Source: Planococcus halocryophilus (lineage in GTDB: Bacteria > Bacillota > Bacilli > Bacillales_A > Planococcaceae). Taken from it: a DNA stretch of 64,000 nt. The stretch is taken from positions 62,001 through 126,000 of the forward strand of contig NZ_JAKVTG010000006.1 of assembly GCF_022489025.1 (NCBI RefSeq), given 5' to 3'. Shown here piece after piece: positions 40,555 through 48,547 of this stretch (the stretch's first letter is position 1; every line of letters starts with the position of its first letter). The translations under genes and the position numbers were made by a program. The notes beneath the pieces are model-generated. The model was not told the DNA's origin. It saw only the letters and a program-made list of their open reading frames with translations, and did no database searches.

Positions 40555-43173
40555 ATGCATAGCATATTAAAGTTTAAATGGCCGATTGCGATTGGTTTAA
40601 TTGTATTAACGGTGGCTTTATTCTTATTAGCACCTAACTTAACAGAGCAAGCAGAACAAGCAGGTTCGTTTCAGTTATCGGATGAAGCTTCCTCACAAAT
40701 TGCCTCACAAATATTAAGTGATGCAGATGCTGCTGAACAAACGATATCACTTGTGATTCCGCTAGAAAGTAAAGTTACAGACGAAACGCGTCAAACACTG
40801 GAACAAATGGTGACGGACATCGAAGCATTGGGTGATCCGATAACGAGTGTATTAAATCCTGTTGAAAGTAAAGAACTCGAAGAACAATTAATTTCGGAAG
40901 ATCAACAAACTGTTTTAATGCCAATTATGGTTGATGGTAACAATGAAGAAGTGAATGTTGTTGCCGATGAAATTAGAGAAACAATTATCCCTGAAGAGTT
41001 AACGGTTTATATAACAGGGGAAGCTATTATTAGTAATGATGTAAATGTTAGTGCGCAAGAAGGCTTGCAACGGACAGAAATCATTACAGTCGTTTTAATT
41101 TTTGGTTTGTTACTAGCTGTATTCCGCTCGATTGTGACACCATTTATCCCTCTTGTGGCAGTCGGAATTACTTATTTATTGAGCCAATCATTGGTAGCAT
41201 TTTTCATTGATTGGTTTGGCTTCCCGGTTTCAAACTATACACAAATCTTTCTTGTAGCGATTTTGTTCGGTATAGGGACAGATTATTGTATTTTGCTATT
41301 AAGCCGCTATAAAGAAGAATTAGCAGCTGGACATGATGTCGAACAGTCGATTATCAATACGTATAAAACAGCAGGTAGAACATTGCTAATTAGTGGAGCA
41401 GCCGTGTTTGTTGGATTTTTCGCAATCGGCTTTGCAGAATTCCCGATTTTCAAATCGGCTGTTGCGGTCGCAGTTGGGATATTCGTCTTGTTGATCGTGC
41501 TGTATACAATTGTTCCATTCTTTATGGCGCTATTAAAAGAAAAACTATTTTGGCCAGCTAAAAAATCGGCTTCCCATAGAGACAGCAAATTGTGGATTTG
41601 GATGAGCAAATTATCGATCAACCGCCCATTGCTATCTATACTTGTTGTAGCTTTAATCACGGTGCCGTTGCTGTTTACGTATGATAATTCTTTATCTTTT
41701 AATACAGTGGATGAAATTGGTTCAGAGTATGAATCGGTAAAAGGATTAAATGCGATTGAAGAAGGTTTTGGAAAAGGTGATTCGCTACCGGTTCAAGTAA
41801 TTGTGAAATCGGACGAAACCTTGACTAGCCGAGAAACAGTTCCTTATTTTGAATCGTTAAGTAGAGAAATTGAAAAAATTGAAGGTGTCGAAACGGTTCG
41901 ATCGATTACACGTCCAACAGGAGACATCATTAACGAACTTTATGTAGACGAACAGCTGGGTCTCTTAGCTGACGGGCTTGGCGATGCACGTGATGGACTT
42001 GATGAGGTACAAGCAGGGCTGACAGAAGTTCAAACCAACTTAACGGCTATTAGTGAACAAGCTGGAAACTCTGCAGGTTTAACGGAAGCTGCTGCGGGGC
42101 TTGGTCAAATCAATCAACAACTGGGACAAGTCTCGCAAGGACTTCAACAAACGGGGAACATTCCTCAAACTGTAGGTGCATTAACCCAAATCAGTGGAGG
42201 CTTGTCTGAAATTCAACAAGGCTTAGCTGGAGCAGCTGGACAAACGGCTGAACTAAGTGAGGGCTTAACGCAATTAGCGGAAGGTGTAGGCGCATCAAAC
42301 CAAGGTCTTTCTGAGATTGAATCTGGTTTAACTCAAGCAGTTGATATGATGCAAGAAATGAGCGACAGTAGTGCGGTACGTGATACAGGTTTGTATATTC
42401 CAGAAGGAACACTAGAAAGTGAAGATTTTCAACAAGTAGTAGATCGTTATTCTTTTGCAGATGGTACAGGAATGATGATGGAAGTGATTTTATCAGAAGA
42501 TCCCTATTCTCCTGAAGCTATCGACGTTACAACTGAAATTAAGGAGACGGTAGAGCGTGCTAAAATAGGGACACCGTTGGAAAAAACCGAAATCGCATTT
42601 AGTGGGATTTCAAGTATCAATAGTGATTTAAAAGACGTATCTTCTAGTGACTTTACAACTACAGTCATTATTATGTTGATTAGCTTATTTGTCATCTTGG
42701 CGATTTTATTCCGTTCATTGATCATGCCTTTGTATATGATTGGCTCGTTATTACTGACGTATTACACAGCGATTTCCATTGCAGAGTTGATCTTTGTGAA
42801 CGGTTTAGGCTTTGATGGCATTAGCTGGGCAGTGCCGTTCTTCGGCTTTGTTATGTTAGTAGCGCTAGGCGTAGACTATTCGATTTTCTTGCTTGATCGT
42901 TTCCGTGAAGAATCCTTTAACGGCGTTACGGTTCGCGATGCTATGCGTACATCGATGGCGAAAATGGGAACAGTTATCATTACAGCGGCCATCATCCTAG
43001 CAGGTACATTTGGTGCTATGATGCCATCGGGTGTCTTGAGCCTTGTGCAAATTGCGACCATTGTGATTACCGGCTTACTGTTGTACGGCTTGATTGTGTT
43101 GCCGTTATTAATCCCGGCAATTTCCGTATCGTTTGATCGTGGAGTTTGGTGGCCATTTGGCAAAAAGAAATAA
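40555..43173 (+). CDS. MMPL family transporter (YdfJ-like RND exporter)
   Basis: An 872-residue RND-type membrane protein with two halves, each one helix plus a large outer loop plus five helices. Half 1 includes FGIGTDYCILLLSRYKEEL and half 2 has ALGVDYSIFLLDRFREESF, the paired aspartate motifs of MMPL proton coupling. The second outer loop contains a long repetitive helical stretch (residues about 470-600) built from units such as GLTEAAAGLGQINQQLG and GLSEIQQGLAGAAG. It probably exports a lipid, hydrophobic drug or surfactant. It is co-transcribed with the MarR regulator gene. Confidence 0.93.
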   Translation: MHSILKFKWPIAIGLIVLTVALFLLAPNLTEQAEQAGSFQLSDEASSQIASQILSDADAAEQTISLVIPLESKVTDETRQTLEQMVTDIEALGDPITSVLNPVESKELEEQLISEDQQTVLMPIMVDGNNEEVNVVADEIRETIIPEELTVYITGEAIISNDVNVSAQEGLQRTEIITVVLIFGLLLAVFRSIVTPFIPLVAVGITYLLSQSLVAFFIDWFGFPVSNYTQIFLVAILFGIGTDYCILLLSRYKEELAAGHDVEQSIINTYKTAGRTLLISGAAVFVGFFAIGFAEFPIFKSAVAVAVGIFVLLIVLYTIVPFFMALLKEKLFWPAKKSASHRDSKLWIWMSKLSINRPLLSILVVALITVPLLFTYDNSLSFNTVDEIGSEYESVKGLNAIEEGFGKGDSLPVQVIVKSDETLTSRETVPYFESLSREIEKIEGVETVRSITRPTGDIINELYVDEQLGLLADGLGDARDGLDEVQAGLTEVQTNLTAISEQAGNSAGLTEAAAGLGQINQQLGQVSQGLQQTGNIPQTVGALTQISGGLSEIQQGLAGAAGQTAELSEGLTQLAEGVGASNQGLSEIESGLTQAVDMMQEMSDSSAVRDTGLYIPEGTLESEDFQQVVDRYSFADGTGMMMEVILSEDPYSPEAIDVTTEIKETVERAKIGTPLEKTEIAFSGISSINSDLKDVSSSDFTTTVIIMLISLFVILAILFRSLIMPLYMIGSLLLTYYTAISIAELIFVNGLGFDGISWAVPFFGFVMLVALGVDYSIFLLDRFREESFNGVTVRDAMRTSMAKMGTVIITAAIILAGTFGAMMPSGVLSLVQIATIVITGLLLYGLIVLPLLIPAISVSFDRGVWWPFGKKK

Positions 43174-43224
43174 CTAGCTGAAGTATGAGTGGTCTTGGCT
43201 TGGTTAATATAATAAAAAGAAAAT

Positions 43225-43248
43225 ATGCTGCGTTCGCGCAGCTTTTTT
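43225..43248 (+). terminator. Rho-independent terminator
   Basis: Stem GCTGCG/CGCAGC with loop TTCG and six T, after the MMPL gene. Confidence 0.87.
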
Positions 43249-43412
43249 CTATGGGTGTGGGATTAGGCTGAGCATGGTATACTGAATGGTAATTGAAAAT
43301 GCGACCTGGGTGTACTTATATATTTCTGCAAGTGGCAGTTACGCTATGCAGGTTTATGTCTTAGAATTTCCTGAAATTTTTGATGAAATAAACGAAAATA
43401 CGAAAAGAGGTA

Positions 43413-43871
43413 ATGAAATTGTTAACATTTGAACAAAAGCTTGAAATTATTGAGTCTTTTCCAGAGCTAACGAGAAAAGACGTATCGATGAAACGTGTGA
43501 ACTTTCATTTTGAAGAAAGCTTATACGACAAGAAAATTGTGGTCTATCATTTGCATCCGACAGGTAACGGTTTTGTTTATGTCGGCAACTTGCCACACTA
43601 TGAAGTAGACAAAAAAGGCTTTGTAAACATTCGTGATTTCTCTGAAAAAGAATTACGCAGTGTTCTTGCCGATTCGTTGGATTATTTGTCGTTAGAACCA
43701 GAGCCACCATATGATAAAACGTGGACGAATCGCGATAATGAAAAATTGGATTTGGTTTACGAAGAGCCGTTCTGGAATGTCTACACAGGCAAAAACTTAG
43801 AAGAAAGCTTCGGAACGTTTGATAACGCTGAAGACTACTTGATCGAGCAAGGCTTTAAAGAAAAGAAATAA
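43413..43871 (+). CDS. Conserved-looking cytosolic protein, unknown
   Basis: A 152-residue soluble protein with a mixed alpha/beta look, no signal peptide and no membrane helix. It starts MKLLTFEQKLEIIESFPEL and contains aromatic-rich strands (HLHPTGNGFVYVGNLPHY) and an acidic proline turn (LEPEPPYDKTW). I do not recognise the family. AAGAGG lies 7 bases before the ATG, and a strong terminator follows, so it is a stand-alone gene. The 160 bases upstream hold a TATACT -10-like element but no clear riboswitch. Confidence 0.75.
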   Translation: MKLLTFEQKLEIIESFPELTRKDVSMKRVNFHFEESLYDKKIVVYHLHPTGNGFVYVGNLPHYEVDKKGFVNIRDFSEKELRSVLADSLDYLSLEPEPPYDKTWTNRDNEKLDLVYEEPFWNVYTGKNLEESFGTFDNAEDYLIEQGFKEKK

Positions 43872-43925
43872 TGAATAGTCGGTTGCTGAAATTATGATTT
43901 TCTAAGTACTTTTAGCGACAATAAT

Positions 43926-43952
43926 AAAAAGGAGCCTTTGGGCTCCTTTTTT
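43926..43952 (+). terminator. Rho-independent terminator
   Basis: Stem AAAAGGAGCC/GGCTCCTTTT with loop TTTG and T-run. Confidence 0.9.
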
Positions 43953-44012
43953 GTGGTTAAAAGAGGAAAAAGCTTCGATTTTTAGGTATGCTTATGGCAA
44001 GGAGTGAGGGGC

Positions 44013-45662
44013 ATGTTTAAAAAGGTGATCTTATATACAAATCAATTAGAAGACATGAAAGGTTTCTATGAGTACCAATTAGGCTTCCGAATTGTTGAAG
44101 AAGATGACACCAGTTTTACATTGTCGATGGGGGAATCTCAATTGGTTTTTCAGGAATCGGACAGGGCAGCAATTTATCATTTTGCGCTGAACATACCAGG
44201 AAACCAATTTACTTTAGCTAAATCTTGGACCAGTGAACGCGTGACATTAAATCGCCAAGAAGGCATGGATGAAGTCTTCTACGCTAATTTCGACGCGGAT
44301 GCGTTTTACTTTCAAGATCCAGCAGGAAATGTAATAGAATTTATTGCACGTCGTAGCGTCGATCGTATGGGTAATTTCACTGTAGACTCCATTCTTAACA
44401 TTAGTGAAGTGAGTATTACCACGCCATATGTTGAAGAAGTTGGTGAATTGATTGAGGACATGGATATCCCGGTCCGTGGCAGTAAAGGGATTGAGGTAAA
44501 AGCGCTGAATTTCCTTGGCAGTGGACATGCTTTTATTCTTTTAGTGGCACCAAAGCGTATTTGGTATTTTTCTAAACAAAAAAGCGAAACCCATCCGTTA
44601 TCGATCGAATTAACTGATGGTCGCCGAATCAACATAACAGAAGAAGGGCGCTTTCAACAAGAAAAGGCAGCTAATCCGATACTCGATAAAATGGAAAAAA
44701 CGAATTTCTCGGGAGTTGCGTATTTAGCTAAAAAAGAACCATGGGCAATGGCGAAGGGATTCGCTGATCGTGCCAACGAGCGACCTAATGCTATTAATAC
44801 GAGATTTAGTATTGCCTCAGGTAGTAAAATTTTTACGGCTGTAGTTATTTGTCAGTTGGTAGAGGAAGAGAAAGTTAGTTTGGATGATCAGTTATCTCAA
44901 TTATTGCCAAAGACATTTCCTCATTTTAACGTTACGATTCATCAATTATTGACGCATACTTCAGGTATCCCAGACTATTTTGATGAACAGGTGATGGATG
45001 ATTTTGAAGATTTATGGAAACAGCGACCGATGTATGGGATGGAGACAGCTTCAGATTTTATCCCGTTATTTAAAGATCAGCCGGTAATGTTCGAGCCTGG
45101 TGAAAAGTTTCACTATAATAATGCGGGATATATTGCGCTTGGGTTAATTATTGAGAATGTCACAGGGAAAGAGTTTGTCGATGCAGTAGAAGAACGTGTT
45201 TTTGTGCCCGCTAAGATGCATAATTCCGGATATTTCCGCTTAGACCGCTTACCGAGTCATACTGCATTTGGCTATATTGAAGAAGAGGGTGACTGGCGCA
45301 CCAATCAATACGCCATACCCGTTCGCGGTGGAGCTGATGGCGGTGCTTATGTAACAGCAAATGATATGGCGAATTTCTGGAATTGTTTAATGGATGGGAC
45401 ATTATTAACAGAAAACATGCGAGAAAAAATGCTTCAAGTTCAAGCTGTTGAGAAAAATCGCGATTATGGCTATGGACTATGGATTGAAAAGCAAGGAACC
45501 GGTGCTTTAAACTATCATATTATGGGCTATGACCCAGGGGTTAGTTTCCATTCGGCATTTTATCCAGCAGAGGGCAATATATTGACCATTTTGTCGAATA
45601 GAAGCGAGGGAGCTTGCGATCTCGCTAAAACGATTAAAGAATTGAAAATTGATAAGGAGTGA
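44013..45662 (+). CDS. Fusion of a VOC (glyoxalase-like) domain and a class C beta-lactamase-like serine hydrolase
   Basis: A 549-residue protein. Residues about 1-205 form VOC modules (VILYTNQLEDMKGFYEYQLGF, then FYFQDPAGNVIEFI). Residues about 225-545 form a beta-lactamase/PBP4-type hydrolase. The catalytic SxxK is SGSK (about 269), the YxN motif is YNN (about 367, in FHYNNAGYIALG) and HIMGYDPG (about 502) stands near the usual HxG/KTG place. TRFSIASGSKIFTA and LLTHTSGIPDY are family standards. No signal peptide is seen, so it acts in the cytosol, probably as an esterase or peptidase. ATG 44013 follows AGGAG by 8 bases. A tiny membrane peptide gene is coupled downstream. Confidence 0.87.
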   Translation: MFKKVILYTNQLEDMKGFYEYQLGFRIVEEDDTSFTLSMGESQLVFQESDRAAIYHFALNIPGNQFTLAKSWTSERVTLNRQEGMDEVFYANFDADAFYFQDPAGNVIEFIARRSVDRMGNFTVDSILNISEVSITTPYVEEVGELIEDMDIPVRGSKGIEVKALNFLGSGHAFILLVAPKRIWYFSKQKSETHPLSIELTDGRRINITEEGRFQQEKAANPILDKMEKTNFSGVAYLAKKEPWAMAKGFADRANERPNAINTRFSIASGSKIFTAVVICQLVEEEKVSLDDQLSQLLPKTFPHFNVTIHQLLTHTSGIPDYFDEQVMDDFEDLWKQRPMYGMETASDFIPLFKDQPVMFEPGEKFHYNNAGYIALGLIIENVTGKEFVDAVEERVFVPAKMHNSGYFRLDRLPSHTAFGYIEEEGDWRTNQYAIPVRGGADGGAYVTANDMANFWNCLMDGTLLTENMREKMLQVQAVEKNRDYGYGLWIEKQGTGALNYHIMGYDPGVSFHSAFYPAEGNILTILSNRSEGACDLAKTIKELKIDKE

Positions 45663-45666
45663 AAGT

Positions 45667-45765
45667 ATGACTGGGAAAAAACTAGTGCTGGCGATTATTT
45701 TCAGCACAGTGGGCTTTAGTATTTTAATTTTTACGGTCTTTCAACTTTATTTTTGGTTGAACTAA
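45667..45765 (+). CDS. 32-residue single-TM peptide coupled to the VOC-beta-lactamase gene
   Basis: ATG 45667 starts 4 bases after the hydrolase stop, with AAGGAG (45654-45659) inside the end of that gene at ideal spacing. The peptide MTGKKLVLAIIFS... is basic at the N-terminus, then one hydrophobic helix (about residues 5-30), ending at TAA 45763-45765. A terminator begins three bases later. The tight RBS, ORF and terminator fit supports translation. The function is unknown; membrane tethering or regulation of the hydrolase is a guess. Confidence 0.68.
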   Translation: MTGKKLVLAIIFSTVGFSILIFTVFQLYFWLN

Positions 45766-45768
45766 GAA

Positions 45769-45806
45769 AAAAGCCACGATTAGGATTTTTCCTAATCGTG
45801 GCTTTT
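45769..45806 (+). terminator. Rho-independent terminator
   Basis: Perfect 17-bp stem AAAAGCCACGATTAGGA/TCCTAATCGTGGCTTTT with a four-base loop, ending the hydrolase/peptide unit. Confidence 0.9.
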
Positions 45807-45811
45807 AAAAT

Positions 45812-45847
45812 GAAATAAAAAAAATAAGCTCTTCCGAAGAAGAGCTC
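45812..45847 (-). terminator. Rho-independent terminator of the cold-shock gene
   Basis: Perfect stem AGCTCTTC/GAAGAGCT with a TTCG loop on the minus strand, followed by a T-run (complement of 45815-45826). Confidence 0.88.
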
Positions 45848-45867
45848 ATTGATAAGTTAGCTTTAGA

Positions 45868-46068
45868 TTAAGCTTTTTGTACGTTAGTAGCTTGAAGACC
45901 GCGTTGGCCTTGTTCGATATCAAACGTTACTTCTTGACCTTCGTCAAGTGATTTAAAGCCTTCGCTTTGGATTGCAGAGAAATGTACGAATACATCGTCG
46001 CCGCCTTCGCGTTCGATGAAGCCAAATCCTTTTTCTGAGTTAAACCATTTTACTTTACCTTGTTCCAT
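45868..46068 (-). CDS. Cold-shock protein (CspA/CspB family)
   Basis: A 66-residue OB-fold protein with RNP-1 KGFGFIE and RNP-2 VFVHFSAI, starting [17 protein letters not shown]. It binds single-stranded RNA and DNA as an RNA chaperone. The frame is open upstream to 46146, but GAGGAAA just before ATG 46068 fixes the start. The promoter (46185-46213) leaves an untranslated leader of about 110 bases, typical of cold-inducible csp genes. Confidence 0.96.
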   Translation of the reverse strand: MEQGKVKWFNSEKGFGFIEREGGDDVFVHFSAIQSEGFKSLDEGQEVTFDIEQGQRGLQATNVQKA

Positions 46069-46184
46069 GTGTATTTCCTCCTCGTATGCGTGAGCATACA
46101 TTGTATTACTATCCTTGCTCAAATCTTGCAGATGAACATCTGACACTTCGTAAAAAGTTATCCGAACAAAAATAATTCTTCCTT

Positions 46185-46213
46185 AGAATAACATGGGGAT
46201 ACATATATTGCAA
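46185..46213 (-). promoter_or_regulatory. Sigma-A promoter of the cold-shock gene
   Basis: On the minus strand TTGCAA (46213-46208), a 17-base spacer, then TATTCT (46190-46185). The start would be near 46178, giving a leader of about 110 bases. Confidence 0.68.
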
Positions 46214-46305
46214 GTGAAAATGAAATATTCTTTTTGATATGGCTTAAATCAAACGTGTATGATAAAGAAAAAACTATAAAAAAATGGGGTAAGGGGGAAC
46301 GGAAT

Positions 46306-46845
46306 ATGAACAGAATCGTGGTGCTCGGAGTGTCTGCTGGCGCTGGTAAATCAAGCTTTGCGAGAAAGCTGTCAGAGAAAACTACAATTCCAGTCTATCA
46401 TTTAGATGCGTATTTTTGGAAGCCAGGCTGGGTGGAAAATAGTGAGGAAGAATTTAGTGCTCAACAGCGAAAGCTTGTTGAGAAAGAGTATTGGATTATT
46501 GAAGGGAATTACTCAAGTACTTACAATATTCGTGAGCAAAGAGCAGACACCATCATTTACTTAGAGCTTCCTTTAATCATTTGTTTGTATCGTGTAGTTA
46601 AACGACGAATTATCTATCACGGTAAAACTCGTCCCGATTTAGGAGAAGGGTGTCCGGAAAAGTTGGACAAAGCGTTCTTAAAGTTTATCGTTTCTACATA
46701 TTATGAAAGAAAAATAAAGATGAGAAAAAGAATAAAGCAGTTTAAAGAAGAAAATCCGCACAATCAAGTTGTTTTATTGCGCAACCAAAAAGAAATAGAT
46801 CAGTTTTTTAATGAAGTAATTGTAAAAAATAATTTACATTCGTGA
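46306..46845 (+). CDS. P-loop nucleotide kinase-like protein (FlaR/topology-modulator family)
   Basis: A 179-residue protein with Walker A GVSAGAGKSSFARKL (about residues 7-21), HLDAYFWKPGW (about 33) and EGNYSSTYNIREQRADTIIYLELP. This combination marks the adenylate-kinase-like family annotated as DNA topology modulation protein FlaR. The actual substrate is unknown, and the FlaR name is historical. The frame is open upstream to 46234, but the ATG 46306 after AAGGGGGAACGG is the likely start. It is followed by an A+T-rich gap with no clear terminator. Confidence 0.85.
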   Translation: MNRIVVLGVSAGAGKSSFARKLSEKTTIPVYHLDAYFWKPGWVENSEEEFSAQQRKLVEKEYWIIEGNYSSTYNIREQRADTIIYLELPLIICLYRVVKRRIIYHGKTRPDLGEGCPEKLDKAFLKFIVSTYYERKIKMRKRIKQFKEENPHNQVVLLRNQKEIDQFFNEVIVKNNLHS

Positions 46846-46943
46846 ATATTTTTTAATTAATGAGTTAATTTGAAAAACTTACAGACGTTCATAGATGGAA
46901 GTGGTATTCTAAAGCTACATAAACAGACGGAGGAGAATGAGTG

Positions 46944-47657
46944 ATGAAGTTGCTGTATGAAGGCACGATTACGAATCAAGTGCTTCATAAAAAGCTACCT
47001 TTTTCTATGAAGCGCTTGTATTTGGAAGACCTACCTATAATTGAACAAGTTCAAGCAAAAGTAATGGAGTCTATTTCTGAAAAGGCTTCTCTACAAGCTT
47101 TAACAACTGAAGAATTCTTGTTTATCTTAAACGAACGAGGACTCATGGTAGGAGCTTTTGTTGAAGAAGAGTTGATTGGTTTTAGAGCATTGTTAATCCC
47201 TGATATTGATGAAGAACACTTAGGTTGGGATATCGGACTTCCGCCAGATGAGTTAGGCAAAGTCATTTATCAAGAAATTTCAGTAGTACTTCCTGAATAT
47301 CGTGGAAATCGTCTTCAACAGAAATTGGCCGAAGTCATTATGAAAGAATTACCCAATCTTGAAGTGAAGTTCCGTTATATTTGCTGCACTGTCGCCCCAA
47401 TGAATATTCCAAGTTTGAAAGATAAATTTACGCAGTCGATGCATATTGCAGCTTTAAAGGAAAAATATGAAGGACTGAAACGTTATATTCTCGTCAAAGA
47501 TTTAGAAAAAATAGATGTTCACTATTGTGAACACGTGACAGTTAAATTGGATGATTTGAACAAACAAAAGCAATTGCTCAGTGAAGGATATGTAGGAATT
47601 GGATTCCAACTAGTCCATGGTTTCCATGAGCTTCAATTTGCAAAACCCATTCTGTAA
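46944..47657 (+). CDS. GNAT-like acetyltransferase
   Basis: A 237-residue protein. The N-terminal about 170 residues carry a GNAT fold: LVGAFVEEELIGFRALLIP-type strands, then EISVVLPEYRGNRLQQKLAEVIM (about 112-134) with the acetyl-CoA-binding YRGNRLQ motif, and a later RYICCTVAPMN strand. The C-terminal 60 residues are extra. The acceptor is unknown. GTG 46941 is possible, but GGAGGAG favours ATG 46944. It is a single gene closed by a terminator. Confidence 0.8.
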   Translation: MKLLYEGTITNQVLHKKLPFSMKRLYLEDLPIIEQVQAKVMESISEKASLQALTTEEFLFILNERGLMVGAFVEEELIGFRALLIPDIDEEHLGWDIGLPPDELGKVIYQEISVVLPEYRGNRLQQKLAEVIMKELPNLEVKFRYICCTVAPMNIPSLKDKFTQSMHIAALKEKYEGLKRYILVKDLEKIDVHYCEHVTVKLDDLNKQKQLLSEGYVGIGFQLVHGFHELQFAKPIL

Positions 47658-47674
47658 AAAGAATGGGTTTTTTT
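47642..47674 (+). terminator. Rho-independent terminator
   Basis: Stem AAAACCCATTCT/AGAATGGGTTTT with a six-base loop and T-run, starting inside the last codons of the GNAT gene. Confidence 0.9.
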
Positions 47675-47764
47675 ATGGATTTCTAGAATTCTGAAACTTC
47701 TTTTAAAGTTTAGCGTATTAATAAAAGAGATGGTAAGTAATTTACTAGGATGGGAGGTTTTGGA

Positions 47765-48316
47765 ATGGGTCTATTTGGTTTGCCGATGGAACAACTCTAT
47801 ATGTATATATTACTCGCAGCAGGAGCATTAACTGTCTTATGTGTTTTTTTCGGCGAAGTTGCAGAGTTCAAATCTGCTTGGCCACTATTTAGCCCAATTG
47901 TCATCCTTGCCTTTGTGACGTTCGGATCTGCGATTGGTTTCTTAATGGAAACAGCGACAGAATTTAACGAATGGTCAGTTTTGGGGATTTCCGTATTGGC
48001 TGCTGCATTTTTAGATCTTTTACTATATTTTTTAATTTTATTGCCCGTGTCTTCTGCAACTAGTGCTTATTCAGAAGAATCCCTGTCTGGACAAGTGGCT
48101 GATGTTAGCGTTCCAATTCCCGAAGGCGGGTATGGAGAAGTAATAATTGAAACCTATTCAGGAGTGATTTCAAAGCGAGCTGCGGGCTATAATAATGAAG
48201 CTATTGATCGAGACGAAAAAGTAATAATTGTTGAAGTGAGTGAAGGAACTTTCTATGTACAGACTTACACCTCGTTAGATTTTAGAGAAAAAATAAAATG
48301 GGCAAAAGGGGTCTGA
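47765..48316 (+). CDS. NfeD-like membrane protein (YuaF type)
   Basis: A 183-residue protein with three hydrophobic segments in residues about 8-100 and a C-terminal OB-fold-like domain (SLSGQVADVSVPIPEGGYGEVIIE, then DRDEKVIIVEVSEGTFYVQTY). This is the NfeD1b arrangement known from Bacillus YuaF, which works with the flotillin YuaG (FloT). Here no flotillin gene follows; the next gene is a Mur ligase after a terminator. An ATG at 47750 is in frame but its GGGAGGT serves the ATG at 47765. Confidence 0.83.
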   Translation: MGLFGLPMEQLYMYILLAAGALTVLCVFFGEVAEFKSAWPLFSPIVILAFVTFGSAIGFLMETATEFNEWSVLGISVLAAAFLDLLLYFLILLPVSSATSAYSEESLSGQVADVSVPIPEGGYGEVIIETYSGVISKRAAGYNNEAIDRDEKVIIVEVSEGTFYVQTYTSLDFREKIKWAKGV

Positions 48317-48365
48317 GAGAGAAGAAAGAACTGCTATTAAAAACTCAACGAACAAAAGGAAACTT

Positions 48366-48402
48366 AAAAACCTACACTCAATATTTTGAGTGTAGGTTTT
48401 TG
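48366..48402 (+). terminator. Rho-independent terminator
   Basis: Perfect 16-bp stem AAAAACCTACACTCAA/TTGAGTGTAGGTTTTT with loop TATT, after the NfeD-like gene. Confidence 0.9.
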
Positions 48403-48547
48403 AATTAATAAAAATGCAGAAAAGAGCATCATTTCAGAAAGATTGGTTTAAAAGTGTTTCCGCAAGCATAGGTAAATGATAGAATAATGATACACGTTCC
48501 TGTGAAACCATAGGTATTTGACATAATTTTCCCTAAGGAGCCTTTTA

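Noticed and set aside
43298-43430. Short ORFs from ATG 43298 or GTG 43310 upstream of the unknown gene at 43413
   Set aside because: No Shine-Dalgarno precedes either start and the longer one overlaps the next gene out of frame.
46069-46146. 26-codon upstream extension of the cold-shock protein
   Set aside because: The RBS directly before ATG 46068 and the constant family length of about 66 residues exclude it.
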